Shown: positions 14,894-24,509, counted from the first letter of the stretch. The stretch is DNA of 64,000 nucleotides from PWND01 sp964614525 (GCA_964614525.1 CAZTPA010000001.1:124001-188000), one strand, 5' to 3'. Notes: generated by a model from the letters alone, not told the origin. Numbers and translations: made by a program.

Positions 14894-17800
14894 TTAATCC
14901 TTGTTAAAATAAGAATAAATTACAGGGATAAGGATAAGTGTAATCATTGTTGAAACCAGCATACCTCCGATTATAGTAACTCCTAAAGGTGACCAAATTT
15001 CGGACCCCACGCCTTTGCTTAAAGCCATTGGCAGCATACCCAACATAGTTGTAAAAGAAGTCATTAATACAGGACGCAAACGACTATTACCGGCTTCAAG
15101 CACCGCATCAAATACTTTTAATCCCCTTGCCCTTAAAAGATTTGTATAATCGACAATTACGATTCCATTATTAACAACTATTCCCAATAGCATAATTACC
15201 CCAAGAAACGTAACAGCACTTAATGTTAAACCGGTAATATAAAATGCTAAAATAACACCTGTCACAGAAAGAGGAATAGTAAAAATAATTATAAAGGGAT
15301 TTTTGAGCGATTCGAATTGTGATGCCATAACCATAAATACAAGTAATAAGCCAATAACGAACATTATATATAAACTCCTAAAAGATTCTGTTTGCTCAGA
15401 AATCTGCCCGCCAAATTCCAGTTGAATATCAGGAGAAACAGAAAGCTTCTCTATTTCCTCTTTGAGTATTTCTGAGGCACCACCCAATGAAATACCCATT
15501 GGTTCAGCCTTAATATAAACAACCCTTTGCTGATTTTCTCTTCTTATTTCGAGCATGCCCCTACCCTCATTAACATTGGCAACCAAACCTAATGGAATTT
15601 GTGTTCCGTGCAAAGTTGACAGCATCACATTATCAATATCTTCAGGCGATGATGCAAACTCTTTTTGATATCTAACCCAAATTTCAACATCTTCATCATT
15701 AATGGTCATGTTTCCTGCAGACATTCCATACAAACTTTGTCTAAGCTGCATTGATAGCATAGCAGTATTCAAACCCAAGGAAGAAGCTTTGATCCTATCA
15801 ACATTTATCTGAAGTTCGGGTTTTCCTCTATCCACAGTACTTTGAATATTAGAGAAATAACCACTTGCTTCCATTGAATCCTGAATCTGAATAGCAAAAT
15901 CATTTAATTGTTCAATATTGCTGCCCATTATTTTCAGCTCAATAGGGCGTACATTACCAAGAACTGCTGCTGACAGCAAACTGCCACCACTAACAACATA
16001 ATCTTCTACTTCCGGAAGTTCTGAAATACGTTTTCGTAAAACATCAGCAATCTCTGCAGAACTTCGGTCTCTATCTTCTGCTTGTACAATTCGGGCAAAA
16101 ACAGTGGTTACATTCTTTCCTTCTTTAAATCCCACCGAACTAAGAATTCCTTCCTCGCTTTGGCCTGTTAGGCTATACAAACTACGAATTTCAGGAACCT
16201 CTTCTCTGAAAATAGCTTCAATCTTTTTGGTTAACTTTATTGTTTCTTCAGTGCTGGCGCCAATTCTTGTCTCAACAACAGCACTAAGATCTCCTGCATC
16301 AAAATCAGGTATGTAATCGGTACCAATGAGTTTTGTTAGAAAGAGTGAGCCGACAAAAATTGCCAGTGCTAATGCAATTACAATAATCCTGTTATTTAAT
16401 CCGGCTTTCAAAGTTTTTAAATAAAACTTTTCCATACCGAGAAAAATCTTCTCGCTATATTCAAAAAACTTATTTTTTTTGTTGTCATCGTTTGCATTTT
16501 TTATGAGAACAGAACTCAACATTGGAGTTAATGTAAGTGCTGCAAATAATGATGCCAGCAATGTTATGGCAGTTATAACTGCCAATTGTCGGAACATTAT
16601 ACCAACAATACCATCTAAAAACAATAAAGGAAAGAATACAGCAATTGTTGTAAGCGTAGCAGCAGTAATTGCACCTCCCATCTCACGAGTGCCAATAATA
16701 GCAGCTTGCTTGGAAGGTACACCTTTCTCAATATGTTTACTGATATTTTCAAAAACCACAATAGCATTATCAATAACCATCCCCAGTGCAATTGCAAGCG
16801 ACATTAAGGAAAATATATTGATAGAATAACTACTTAAATACATAAAGATAAAAGCAACAATCAGCGAGAATGGTATAGTTAATATTATAATGAGACTACT
16901 TCTCCATTTTCTAAGAAAAAAGATCACAACAAGAATTACAAAAATTGCCACATACATTATTGTGGAAGTCAGATTTTTAAGAGTATAAACAACTAATTCT
17001 GAGTTATCCATAAGCTCTTCAATAGTAACATCCGCGGGGAGGTTTTCGCGAATCTTTTCCACTTGCTCCCGCACCGAATTAACAACCTCCAGGGTATTTG
17101 CTCCGGCCTGCTTCTGAACAAAAATGCCAATTCCTGATTCACCTTCAAGCCTTGCCACTTCATGCTTATCCCTGATGCCCTGACTAATTGCAGCAACATC
17201 ACTAAGATAAACTGTTTTGCCTGTAAGTGAAGCTATAGGTGTTTTTTCAAGCTCTTCAATATTTATAAAATCCCCCGGAATAGTAACGGCTAAATCATCT
17301 AAGCCTGTAAGCATGCTACCGGCCGGAATATTTATATTCTCAGTTTTAATTGCAGCAACTACTTGCGCAAGAGATAATTTATATGCTTTTAGTTTTTGAG
17401 GGTCCAGCTCTACATGAATTTGCTTATTAATTTTTCCCAATACAAGTAAAGCACCAACACCATCAGCTCGTCCAAGTGCATTTGATATATCCTGATCAAC
17501 AATTCTCCCAAGGTTATTGTAGCTTTCAACAGCATTTACCCCATAAATAATAACCGGAAACATATCACTATTTATCCTCATAACAACAGGCCGCTGAGCC
17601 TCGTCCGGCAGATAGCGCTGAGAAAATTCGAGCAAATCACGTGTTGCATTTGCTTTCTCATCCAAATTACTTCCCCAATCGAATTGCAGGGTAATAAAAG
17701 AAACATTCTCCTTAGATTGCGACTTGATGTTTTCCAGATTTGAAATACCTGCCAGAGTAGTTTCCAGCACTTTTGTTACCTTTATCTCAACATCAGAAGC

Positions 17801-17965
17801 TGATGCCCCCGGATAAACTGTAACAACTGTTAATACAGGCATCTCTATATCGGGAAGCACATCGCGGGGCAATATTTGATAAGCAATAGTTCCGAAAACA
17901 AATAATCCTAAAAACACCATTATGGTCATTACAGGATTTCTAACACCTATTGTTGGAAGCTTCAT
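14894..17965 (-). CDS. RND efflux permease (AcrB/HAE-type)
   Basis: 1023 aa with the RND layout: TM1 at ~12-30, large periplasmic domain, TM2-6 at ~330-480, TM7 at ~520, second periplasmic domain, TM8-12 at the end. TM4 carries LGMVIDNAIVVFENI, with one proton-relay Asp and Asn in place of the second Asp of AcrB; this VDN form is common in non-proteobacterial RND pumps. Other marks are the N-terminal VYPGASASDVEIKVTK and the C-terminal RLRPVLMTSFTTMLGMLPMAL. It likely exports hydrophobic compounds through the adjacent adaptor and TolC. It is last in the tetR-tolC-adaptor-RND operon, 75 bp after the adaptor. Confidence 0.95.
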   Translation of the reverse strand: MKLPTIGVRNPVMTIMVFLGLFVFGTIAYQILPRDVLPDIEMPVLTVVTVYPGASASDVEIKVTKVLETTLAGISNLENIKSQSKENVSFITLQFDWGSNLDEKANATRDLLEFSQRYLPDEAQRPVVMRINSDMFPVIIYGVNAVESYNNLGRIVDQDISNALGRADGVGALLVLGKINKQIHVELDPQKLKAYKLSLAQVVAAIKTENINIPAGSMLTGLDDLAVTIPGDFINIEELEKTPIASLTGKTVYLSDVAAISQGIRDKHEVARLEGESGIGIFVQKQAGANTLEVVNSVREQVEKIRENLPADVTIEELMDNSELVVYTLKNLTSTIMYVAIFVILVVIFFLRKWRSSLIIILTIPFSLIVAFIFMYLSSYSINIFSLMSLAIALGMVIDNAIVVFENISKHIEKGVPSKQAAIIGTREMGGAITAATLTTIAVFFPLLFLDGIVGIMFRQLAVITAITLLASLFAALTLTPMLSSVLIKNANDDNKKNKFFEYSEKIFLGMEKFYLKTLKAGLNNRIIVIALALAIFVGSLFLTKLIGTDYIPDFDAGDLSAVVETRIGASTEETIKLTKKIEAIFREEVPEIRSLYSLTGQSEEGILSSVGFKEGKNVTTVFARIVQAEDRDRSSAEIADVLRKRISELPEVEDYVVSGGSLLSAAVLGNVRPIELKIMGSNIEQLNDFAIQIQDSMEASGYFSNIQSTVDRGKPELQINVDRIKASSLGLNTAMLSMQLRQSLYGMSAGNMTINDEDVEIWVRYQKEFASSPEDIDNVMLSTLHGTQIPLGLVANVNEGRGMLEIRRENQQRVVYIKAEPMGISLGGASEILKEEIEKLSVSPDIQLEFGGQISEQTESFRSLYIMFVIGLLLVFMVMASQFESLKNPFIIIFTIPLSVTGVILAFYITGLTLSAVTFLGVIMLLGIVVNNGIVIVDYTNLLRARGLKVFDAVLEAGNSRLRPVLMTSFTTMLGMLPMALSKGVGSEIWSPLGVTIIGGMLVSTMITLILIPVIYSYFNKD

Positions 17966-18040
17966 AATAATAAACTCATTTAAAATAAATTATGAAAGTG
18001 TATTTTGAATACTATTTATATAAAAACAAACTAAGATAAA

Positions 18041-19060
18041 TCACTCACTTACTGCAATTCCCGGACTCAATTTATTAATTCCGGCTATAATAACTTTTTC
18101 ACCTTCCAATAAATTCTCAACAGCAGTAAACCCATACTCAGTAAGAATTGGTTTAACATGTTTTTGCTGTGCTGCACCATTCTCAACTATCCAAACAAAA
18201 TTCTTATCATCACTTTCAATAACCGCATGTCTGGGAACAAAAATCAGTGAATCTCCGGGCATTTCAATTTTTACTCTTGCAAACATACCGGGCATAATTC
18301 CGGCATCCGGATTGGGCAGTTGAACTTGTATTTCTGCAGTCCTTGTCATACTGGAAACAAGAGGACCAATTTGTTTAATCGGTTCTTTAAAAGTTTTTCC
18401 CGGAAAAGCATCTAAGGATAATTCTACCATCATCCCTTTTTTGAAATTCCTGATATCTTTTTCATTAACATCAAAAGATACAAGTAAAGGATTTACCTGC
18501 ACCAATCTAACTATACCACTTGTGTGCGACAATCCAATTTCAAGGCCCGGCGAAAACATAAAATTCTCACCCTCATTTAGCAAATAATCAGCTATTATTC
18601 CTGAAAATGGAGCTTTAATCCTTGTATTATTCGTAAAAAGTTCCAATTTAGATTTTGAAGCTTCATATTTTGCGCTTACATGATCTAAATCCTGTGCGGT
18701 AACCGAACCTTTTTCATGCAATCTTTTCACACGCAAATAATCTTTTTCTACAGCATCCATTTCTGCCTGTGCCATAAGCATAGGTTCTGCAGATAATTCT
18801 ATCACAATCTCTCCTTTATTAACAAATTCACCTTTTTCATAATGAATTTTCTCTACTTTTCCGGGAATTGCGGCGCCGAGATTTGCCTCCCGGAAAGGTT
18901 TTATGGTTGCAGAATATTCATACACATCGCTATGATATCGCTTTTCTGCTTTAAATACACTGACATTTGCATGATCGTCGCTGACGCTTGATTTTTCAGT
19001 TTCATCATTACATGAAAACAGAGCAATTAATAATAAACCAAGAATTTTAGCTTTTTTCAT
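18041..19060 (-). CDS. RND efflux periplasmic adaptor lipoprotein
   Basis: 339 aa. Lipobox LIALFSC with Cys17. The order is membrane-fusion-protein like: lipoyl half (GAAIPGKVEKIHYEKGEFVNKG), a short alpha hairpin (AEMDAVEKDYLRVKRLHEKGSVTAQDL), the second lipoyl half (IKAPFSGIIADYLLNEGE), beta barrel (VSFDVNEKDIRNFKKG), and a membrane-proximal domain (PRHAVIESDDKNFVWIV). It bridges the inner-membrane RND pump and the outer-membrane TolC protein. It lies between tolC (69 bp) and the RND gene (75 bp) on the same strand. Confidence 0.93.
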   Translation of the reverse strand: MKKAKILGLLLIALFSCNDETEKSSVSDDHANVSVFKAEKRYHSDVYEYSATIKPFREANLGAAIPGKVEKIHYEKGEFVNKGEIVIELSAEPMLMAQAEMDAVEKDYLRVKRLHEKGSVTAQDLDHVSAKYEASKSKLELFTNNTRIKAPFSGIIADYLLNEGENFMFSPGLEIGLSHTSGIVRLVQVNPLLVSFDVNEKDIRNFKKGMMVELSLDAFPGKTFKEPIKQIGPLVSSMTRTAEIQVQLPNPDAGIMPGMFARVKIEMPGDSLIFVPRHAVIESDDKNFVWIVENGAAQQKHVKPILTEYGFTAVENLLEGEKVIIAGINKLSPGIAVSE

Positions 19061-19129
19061 CTGTTTATATTTTGAATTTTAAATTATTTAAATAATATCA
19101 TTAAAGTCTTAGTTCATTAATAAAAAGAT

Positions 19130-20659
19130 TTACGGCATTCTCCCAAGGGCTTTATTTAATTTTGCCACGGCAATCTGATATTCGGCTTTTGCCTCAATAA
19201 AATCGGAATGAGCCTCTTGCCAAATAGTTTGGGCTTCCAATAATGAGGCAGAAGTAATAGAGCCTTCTTCAAAGTTATCTTGAGCATAATTCAAGTTTTC
19301 TTCAGCTTTTATAAATGAGCTTTCATTTAAATTCACACTTGAGGCGGCTTCAGTCATTTCATAATAAAGCTTAGTAACTTCCAGTTCGATAAGGCTCAGG
19401 GCATCATCATACTGTAGTTCTTGGGCTTTCCGCCCATGTCGAGCGGCTTTTAGAACATGCCCTTTTTCATTCCAGTCATAAACCGGAATTCTCATTGTTA
19501 TTCCCAAAGCATAATCATGACCAAACTCAGTGGCAAACCCACTGTATGGATTAGGATTGGCAAAGAAATAATTAGCTGTAAAAGCAACATCAGGATAATA
19601 TCTTGCCTTGGCCATCTTTTCAACATTTTGTGAAACTCCAAGCACATCGCTTGCCATACTAAGTTCGGGTCTGTTTTGCAGTGCTTCTTCAATCAAACCT
19701 TCCATTGAATTAAAAACTTCATTATAAGTTAATTCATGATTAACAACAATGCTATCTCCGGGAGGTATTCCGATGTTTCTTTTCAGTGCGGCAGCTGCCA
19801 GATTCATTCCGTTTTTTGCTCTAAGAACCATTAAATCAGCTTCATTAAGCTTTACTCTGATTTTTAAAAGATCATTGCGCAAAATAAAACCTTCATCATA
19901 TAGATTTTCAACATCATCAGCCAGTGCATTCAGCATCTCTTTATATTGGTCAGCAAGGATCTTTTTCTCCTGAACATTCAATAAAGTGAGAAAAAGTTCC
20001 TGCGTTTCTAATATAACCTCTGCTATTTTTATCTTACTTTCATTATCTGTAATGCTCTCAATATACTTGGCAATATTATACTGAGCCTTTATTTTTCCGC
20101 CGGTAAAAACAGGCTGCAGCAGTCCTACATTAACAAAATATGTATTTTTAACACCATAGTTCAGATGATTTTGCGGCAACCAAGTATACCTGTAAAACAC
20201 AGGATTACCTTCGGAGTCTGTATAATAATCAGATGAATTTGGCTTAAATACAACTCCTGTAGGAGGAGGTGAAATCTCAGGGTTAAACAAGCGATTTGGA
20301 TCAACTTCACCGGTTTGTGGGTCTATTGCGCTAACGGGAATAACCGGCAATAAAAGATCTTCCTGCAGCAAGCTAAACTCTCTGTTCAGTCTTGTATAAT
20401 TGCCCGTTATATCTAAAGAAGGAAAAAATTTAGTATAAGAGGCTTTTCTTAATGAAGTTGTTGCCGAAGCATATTCTTTAGATATTTTTATACCCAGATT
20501 ATTCTCCAGAGCCAGTTCAATGCTTTCTTCAAGAGTTAATACTCTTTGAGCATAAGAGTCTTGTGAAATAATTGCAAAAATGAAACAAAGTATAAAAATA
20601 CTGACTGCCCTGACATTATGCAGCTTTATGAAGATAAATGACTGATTTTTCTTGTTCAT
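19130..20659 (-). CDS. TolC-family outer membrane efflux protein
   Basis: 509 aa. Signal peptide at ~1-37 with a long n-region (ends DSYAQ). It has two TolC repeats: LTLEESIELALENNLGIKISKEYA near the start, and a second with YNEVFNSMEGLIEEALQNRPELSMAS. The C-terminal region, ENLNYAQDNFEEGSITSASLLEAQT, and the end VAKLNKALG are typical of the family. It forms the trimeric outer-membrane channel for the RND pump encoded downstream. A Pro-rich loop near residue 125 (ISPPPTG) is the expected extracellular segment. Its start overlaps the tetR stop by 4 bp, so the regulator and pump genes are co-translated. Confidence 0.93.
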   Translation of the reverse strand: MNKKNQSFIFIKLHNVRAVSIFILCFIFAIISQDSYAQRVLTLEESIELALENNLGIKISKEYASATTSLRKASYTKFFPSLDITGNYTRLNREFSLLQEDLLLPVIPVSAIDPQTGEVDPNRLFNPEISPPPTGVVFKPNSSDYYTDSEGNPVFYRYTWLPQNHLNYGVKNTYFVNVGLLQPVFTGGKIKAQYNIAKYIESITDNESKIKIAEVILETQELFLTLLNVQEKKILADQYKEMLNALADDVENLYDEGFILRNDLLKIRVKLNEADLMVLRAKNGMNLAAAALKRNIGIPPGDSIVVNHELTYNEVFNSMEGLIEEALQNRPELSMASDVLGVSQNVEKMAKARYYPDVAFTANYFFANPNPYSGFATEFGHDYALGITMRIPVYDWNEKGHVLKAARHGRKAQELQYDDALSLIELEVTKLYYEMTEAASSVNLNESSFIKAEENLNYAQDNFEEGSITSASLLEAQTIWQEAHSDFIEAKAEYQIAVAKLNKALGRMP

Positions 20660-21279
20660 ATCGTAGATGTGTTATTTGTCAATATTCCATCATAAATTAG
20701 TGAAAGCATTTCATCAAAAAGAACAGATGAATCAAGCGGAACCTGTTTTTCCAAATCAGGTGGCAAATACCCTTTTGGAGGAGGATTAATAATTAAATCC
20801 ATTGCACTAATCATCAACAGTACAGCAACTCCTGTATTTAAGTCTTTTTTGAAATGACCTGCATTTTTGCCTTCTATTAAAATCCTGGTATAATATTTTT
20901 CAACAAGTTCTTTTCTGTAATCAAAAATTTTCATCCAAACCTCAGGTACGCTTTTACGAATGTCCTCCAAAAAATCCCTGCTAACATAAGTAAGAGTGTC
21001 GGCAACTATCCCCATTACTTGTTTCAACTTCTCAGGAAAATCATAATCAGAATTCAATATCAATTGCATCTGCTCATGAATGTAGTTCAGTTTGTAATTA
21101 ATTAATTTTTCCAGAATTATTACTTTGCTGCCAAAATACTTATACAAAGTGCGCTTAGATATCCCTGCTTCTTGGGCTATCTCATCGGCTGTGGATTTGC
21201 TAAACCCATAACGAAAAAAGAGATTTTCTGCGCTGTTTAGTATTCTACGTGATATTAAATTATTGTCTTCCATTATCAA
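20656..21279 (-). CDS. TetR/AcrR-family repressor of the RND operon
   Basis: 207 aa. N-terminal DNA-binding domain at ~10-57: RRILNSAENLFFRYGFSKSTADEIAQEAGISKRTLYKYFGSKVIILEK region, the standard TetR helix-turn-helix with LYKYFGSK closing the recognition helix. The C-terminal ligand-binding part is helical. It is the first gene of the efflux operon and overlaps tolC by 4 bp. An inverted repeat (21301-21328) over the candidate -7 box suggests autorepression, relieved by a pump substrate. The ligand is unknown. Confidence 0.92.
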   Translation of the reverse strand: MIMEDNNLISRRILNSAENLFFRYGFSKSTADEIAQEAGISKRTLYKYFGSKVIILEKLINYKLNYIHEQMQLILNSDYDFPEKLKQVMGIVADTLTYVSRDFLEDIRKSVPEVWMKIFDYRKELVEKYYTRILIEGKNAGHFKKDLNTGVAVLLMISAMDLIINPPPKGYLPPDLEKQVPLDSSVLFDEMLSLIYDGILTNNTSTI

Positions 21280-21300
21280 AAATACACTAATTCGCCTTAT

Positions 21301-21347
21301 TTAGTTTACATGGTGCAAAGTAAATTAATATTTTTTAAACATGCAAC
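21301..21347 (-). promoter_or_regulatory. Promoter and operator candidate for the tetR-RND operon (minus strand)
   Basis: Inverted repeat TTAGTTTAC (21301-21309) and GTAAATTAA (21320-21328), 8 of 9 positions symmetric, with a 10-bp centre. It covers a minus-strand -7-like box TTACTTTG (complement of 21316-21323; one mismatch to TAnnTTTG) with GTTG at 21344-21347 (complement) as -33 at a 20-bp spacing. A TetR dimer here would block the promoter. Confidence 0.5.
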
Positions 21348-21403
21348 AAAAAATAAATTTTCAAACTAAAAAATGCATTAATTTCGCAGCAAGCGTCATA
21401 AAA

Positions 21404-22522
21404 ATGAATAAAACTAAATTAAAAAGAAAGAAACGGGTTTTGGCAATTTTCTTATTGTGCTCATTGTCATTATTATATCCAACCGTATCACTATCTCAAA
21501 ATTTATCATTTACAAAAGCAGAAGCCTCAATTCATTATGGATATGTTGCTCCTCATCACGACGCCATGCAACATCTTTTTAAAGGGCACTCTCCTACATA
21601 TGAATTTACCGTTTCATGGAAAACAAAGGGGTCACAATCCTGGCATCATTTATATAATTATCCTTATTTGGGTATAGGTTTTGCATATACAGACATGGCA
21701 TACCCTGAAGTACTTGGCAAAGCTTATTCTGTATTCCCCTCTGCTACTTTTCCTTTAATTAATTATCGCACTTACAGTTTAAATCTAAAAACAGCTTTAG
21801 GATTAGCTTATTTAACAAAAAAATATGACAGGCTGGAGAATTATAGAAATACTGCTATAGGTTCTAATTTAAATGTGGCAGTAAATTTTGTTCTTGAAAA
21901 TGGCTTTTTAATTGGAGAAACATTCTCTGTTTCAGCCGGCATCGGTGTATTACATTTCAGCAATGGCCGTACACGAACACCTAACCTGGGAGTAAATATT
22001 CCTTCATTAAAGCTAGGGATGTCATATAATAATCCCAAAGCAAAAGCAGTCAAAGAACCGGCTTACACAGAGCCCAAGGAACGTTCATCTGAAATAATTG
22101 TTATAGCATCAGGCGGTTTGGCTGCCGAATATCCTCCGGGTAGTAACAATAATTTCAGGGCCGATATTTCAAGTTTATTAAATTATCCGATAAGCAAAAA
22201 GCATAGGCTTGGAATTGGTTATGATATATTCTATTATTATAATCAGGAGAATTTATTGTCACATATAGATGAAACTTATGTAAAGGAATTATTTAATCAT
22301 GGACTATTTATTAGTTTTCAATTTGATTTTTCACGATTGGCATTTGTAATACAAAATGGTATTTATTTATATGATAAATATAATTATCAGCAGAGTTTGC
22401 TGTACCATCGTGTAGGATTCAGATACCGCATATACAAAAATATTATATTAAATCTGTCAATGAAAACACATTTTTCTCGTGCCCAATTCATTGAAACAGG
22501 CATAGGATATAGATTTAATTAG
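21404..22522 (+). CDS. PagL-like acyloxyacyl hydrolase (lipid A deacylase)
   Basis: 372 aa from the ATG at 21404. A frame-start at 21341 would add 21 residues before a normal signal peptide (KLKRKKRVLAIFLLCSLSLL), and overlap the promoter side of tetR, so the later Met is preferred. The region to ~210 matches the PagL/acyloxyacyl hydrolase barrel: YGYVAPHHDAM near the mature N-terminus and the catalytic pair in LHFSNGRTRTPN (His184, Ser186). It would remove the 3-O-linked acyl chain of lipid A at the outer membrane. The C-terminal ~150 residues are a further beta-rich segment (LGIGYDIFYYYN, VGFRYRIYKNI, ending IGYRFN), longer than minimal PagL and shared by Bacteroidota members. Confidence 0.8.
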   Translation: MNKTKLKRKKRVLAIFLLCSLSLLYPTVSLSQNLSFTKAEASIHYGYVAPHHDAMQHLFKGHSPTYEFTVSWKTKGSQSWHHLYNYPYLGIGFAYTDMAYPEVLGKAYSVFPSATFPLINYRTYSLNLKTALGLAYLTKKYDRLENYRNTAIGSNLNVAVNFVLENGFLIGETFSVSAGIGVLHFSNGRTRTPNLGVNIPSLKLGMSYNNPKAKAVKEPAYTEPKERSSEIIVIASGGLAAEYPPGSNNNFRADISSLLNYPISKKHRLGIGYDIFYYYNQENLLSHIDETYVKELFNHGLFISFQFDFSRLAFVIQNGIYLYDKYNYQQSLLYHRVGFRYRIYKNIILNLSMKTHFSRAQFIETGIGYRFN

Positions 22523-22538
22523 AATTAGAATTAGAATT
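22517..22538 (+). repeat. AATTAG x3.7 hexamer repeat spanning a stop codon
   Basis: Three perfect AATTAG units plus AATT. The repeat is in frame with the PagL-like gene, so its stop TAG (22520-22522) is followed by two more in-frame TAG codons. Confidence 0.8.
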
Positions 22539-22563
22539 TAAAATAAAATATTTCAAAATTAGA

Positions 22564-23307
22564 ATGTATAAATTTAGAACCATAATTTGTTTAATATTCA
22601 TTATTTCAGTTTCATCATGCGAGGATGATTTTCCGGGTGATTGTTTTAAAAACACCGGTGATATGACAAGTGAAACAATAAGTATGGGCGGGTTCTGCCA
22701 GGTTAATTTATATGATAATATTGATTTATATATTATTCCTGACACTGTTGACAAGGCAATAATAACTGCAGGAAGTAATATTATTGATAAAATAAATTTG
22801 AATGTTTCTGACAGTATATTAGAAATGCGCAATCAAAATACTTGTAATTGGGTTCGTAATCCAAACTATCCTGTTTCTGTTCATTTACATACGAGATCGC
22901 TAAATTCAATAAGATACAGAGGGTCAGGCAATATCGAAACAACTTATCCCATAGAAGGACGATCATTTCGTTTATGGATTAGAGAAGGTCATGGAATTAT
23001 CAAAATTGAAGCAAATACGCATCATGTTTATCTTGATTATAAATCAGGAACTGCCGATGTTTATTATTCGGGAGAAAATGTTGATTACTTAGGAGTATTT
23101 GCCGGTGCTTATGGAAAATTTGACTCCCGAAATTTGAAAACACGATTTGCATATATCAATCAAATGAGCAATAATGATTTATATACTTATGCCAGAGAGA
23201 TACTTTCTGTTGAGTTGCATATGCTGGGCAATATATATTATAAAGGAGAACCTGATTCGATAATACAAGTTAAGCATGGTACAGGCAAACTTATTCCAAT
23301 CAACTGA
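22564..23307 (+). CDS. Head-GIN domain (DUF2807) lipoprotein
   Basis: 247 aa. Lipobox SVSSC (Cys19). The mature part starts with GGFCQVNLYDNIDLYIIPD, then ITAGSNIIDKINLNVSDSILEMRN, and continues as a right-handed beta-helix-like series of short strands (VSVHLHTRSLNSIRYRGSGNI, YLDYKSGTADVYYSG), which is the DUF2807/head-GIN pattern. These proteins are surface or periplasmic lipoproteins of unknown function. Here one fold region is rich in acidic and aromatic residues. It follows the PagL-like gene by 41 bp and may be transcribed with it. Confidence 0.8.
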   Translation: MYKFRTIICLIFIISVSSCEDDFPGDCFKNTGDMTSETISMGGFCQVNLYDNIDLYIIPDTVDKAIITAGSNIIDKINLNVSDSILEMRNQNTCNWVRNPNYPVSVHLHTRSLNSIRYRGSGNIETTYPIEGRSFRLWIREGHGIIKIEANTHHVYLDYKSGTADVYYSGENVDYLGVFAGAYGKFDSRNLKTRFAYINQMSNNDLYTYAREILSVELHMLGNIYYKGEPDSIIQVKHGTGKLIPIN

Positions 23308-23322
23308 AGTATTTAATATTCT

Positions 23323-23353
23323 TTTGTTTATTCTTCATTATAACGTATTTTTG
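23323..23353 (+). promoter_or_regulatory. Consensus Bacteroidota promoter before the glycan cluster
   Basis: TTTG (23323-23326), 19-bp spacer, TATTTTTG (23346-23353): a perfect TTTG-N19-TAnnTTTG. Transcription would begin near 23360, so a GTG at 23362 would be leaderless and the ATG at 23407 is the better start. Confidence 0.8.
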
Positions 23354-23406
23354 TAATCAAGGTGGTTAATAAAGAGCATCACCAAATCACACTTAATATT
23401 TCATTA

Positions 23407-24501
23407 ATGCTTGAAAACAAAACAATTGCTGTAGTAGTCCCGGCGTACAACGAAGAAAGCCAAATTGGGATGGTACTAGAAACTATGCCGGACTTTGTAG
23501 ATCGCATCATTGTAATAAATGACGGCTCCAAGGACAACACAAAGCAAATAATCAAAAACCACATTGGCAAGTTTAATCATGCTTCTATCCCAAAGCCCGG
23601 TAAAAAAATAAAAAGTAATTTACATAACCAGGCAGAAATATACAGAATACAAAGAGAAGAAAAAGAATGGGAAAAGTTTCCACCCCATGAAATATTTCAT
23701 GCAGAAAAAGACGAAAAAATTGTCTTGATTGATATGAAAAAAAAGTCCGGAAAGGGCAATGCTGTAGCCATTGGATACAAGTGGGCAAAAGAAAACGAAA
23801 TTGATTGCACTGCAATTATGGATGGAGACGGACAAATGGATCCGGATGAGTTAGAATCTATTTGCGCTCCAATAGTTAAAGAAGGCATAGATTACTCCAA
23901 AGGCAACAGGCTAAGCCATCCTGAATCATTCAGGCATATTCCATTTGTAAGATATTTTGGAAATTCAGTTTTGTCTATTCTAACAAAAATAGCGAGCGGA
24001 TATTGGAATATAAGTGACACCCAAACAGGATATACTGCAATTTCTAAAAATGCTTTAAAAACAATAGATGTAACAAAAATTTACCCATATTATGGTGTGC
24101 CAAATGACATCCTGGTAAAGCTTAATATCAGCAGATGTACAATAAGAGAAGTGAACATTAAACCTGTTTATAGAATTGGTGAACGATCCAAAATGAAGAT
24201 TCATAAAGTTATACCTAAATTATCATTTCTTTTGCTGAAATTATTTTTCAAAAGGTTATGGATAAAATACTTCATTAAAGATTTTCATCCTTTGTTTTTA
24301 TTATATCATATGGGTTTTGTTTTATTCTTCGCAAGCATACCCTTTGCAATAAGAATTCTGAATTATATGTTTGGTAGCCATACCCATGAGAGGCCAATAT
24401 TGAACTCTATAATGTTTATGTTCTTATTTGTCAGTTGTTTTCAATCCTTGCTTTTTGCTATGTGGATGGATATTCAAAATAATGAAAGGCTACATAAATA
24501 A
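23407..24501 (+). CDS. Glycosyltransferase family 2 with C-terminal membrane segments
   Basis: 364 aa from the ATG at 23407 (a GTG at 23362 lies at the predicted transcription start and is rejected). GT-A fold: IAVVVPAYNEESQIGMVL, the VINDGSKDNT donor-binding motif, and IMDGDGQMDPDELE, which supplies the DxD metal site. A Lys/Glu-rich insertion of ~70 residues sits between the second and third motifs, unusual for dolichyl-P-sugar-synthase-like GT2 enzymes. Two hydrophobic segments near the end (~285-310, ~335-355) anchor it in the membrane. Probably adds a sugar to a polyprenyl or lipid carrier. First gene of a co-directional cluster: 8 bp to the deacetylase. Confidence 0.85.
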   Translation: MLENKTIAVVVPAYNEESQIGMVLETMPDFVDRIIVINDGSKDNTKQIIKNHIGKFNHASIPKPGKKIKSNLHNQAEIYRIQREEKEWEKFPPHEIFHAEKDEKIVLIDMKKKSGKGNAVAIGYKWAKENEIDCTAIMDGDGQMDPDELESICAPIVKEGIDYSKGNRLSHPESFRHIPFVRYFGNSVLSILTKIASGYWNISDTQTGYTAISKNALKTIDVTKIYPYYGVPNDILVKLNISRCTIREVNIKPVYRIGERSKMKIHKVIPKLSFLLLKLFFKRLWIKYFIKDFHPLFLLYHMGFVLFFASIPFAIRILNYMFGSHTHERPILNSIMFMFLFVSCFQSLLFAMWMDIQNNERLHK

Positions 24502-24509
24502 GATGGAAT

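Noticed and set aside
14894..17965. Loss of the second relay Asp in TM4 (VIDN instead of VDD) as a defect of the RND pump
   Set aside because: The same VDN form is present in the second pump (33446-36940) and is common in RND pumps outside the Proteobacteria, so it does not suggest inactivation.
23579..23888. Several antisense open frames inside the GT2 gene
   Set aside because: They mirror the Lys-rich insertion of the glycosyltransferase and encode Phe/Leu-rich stretches only. The plus strand has conserved GT2 motifs on both sides.
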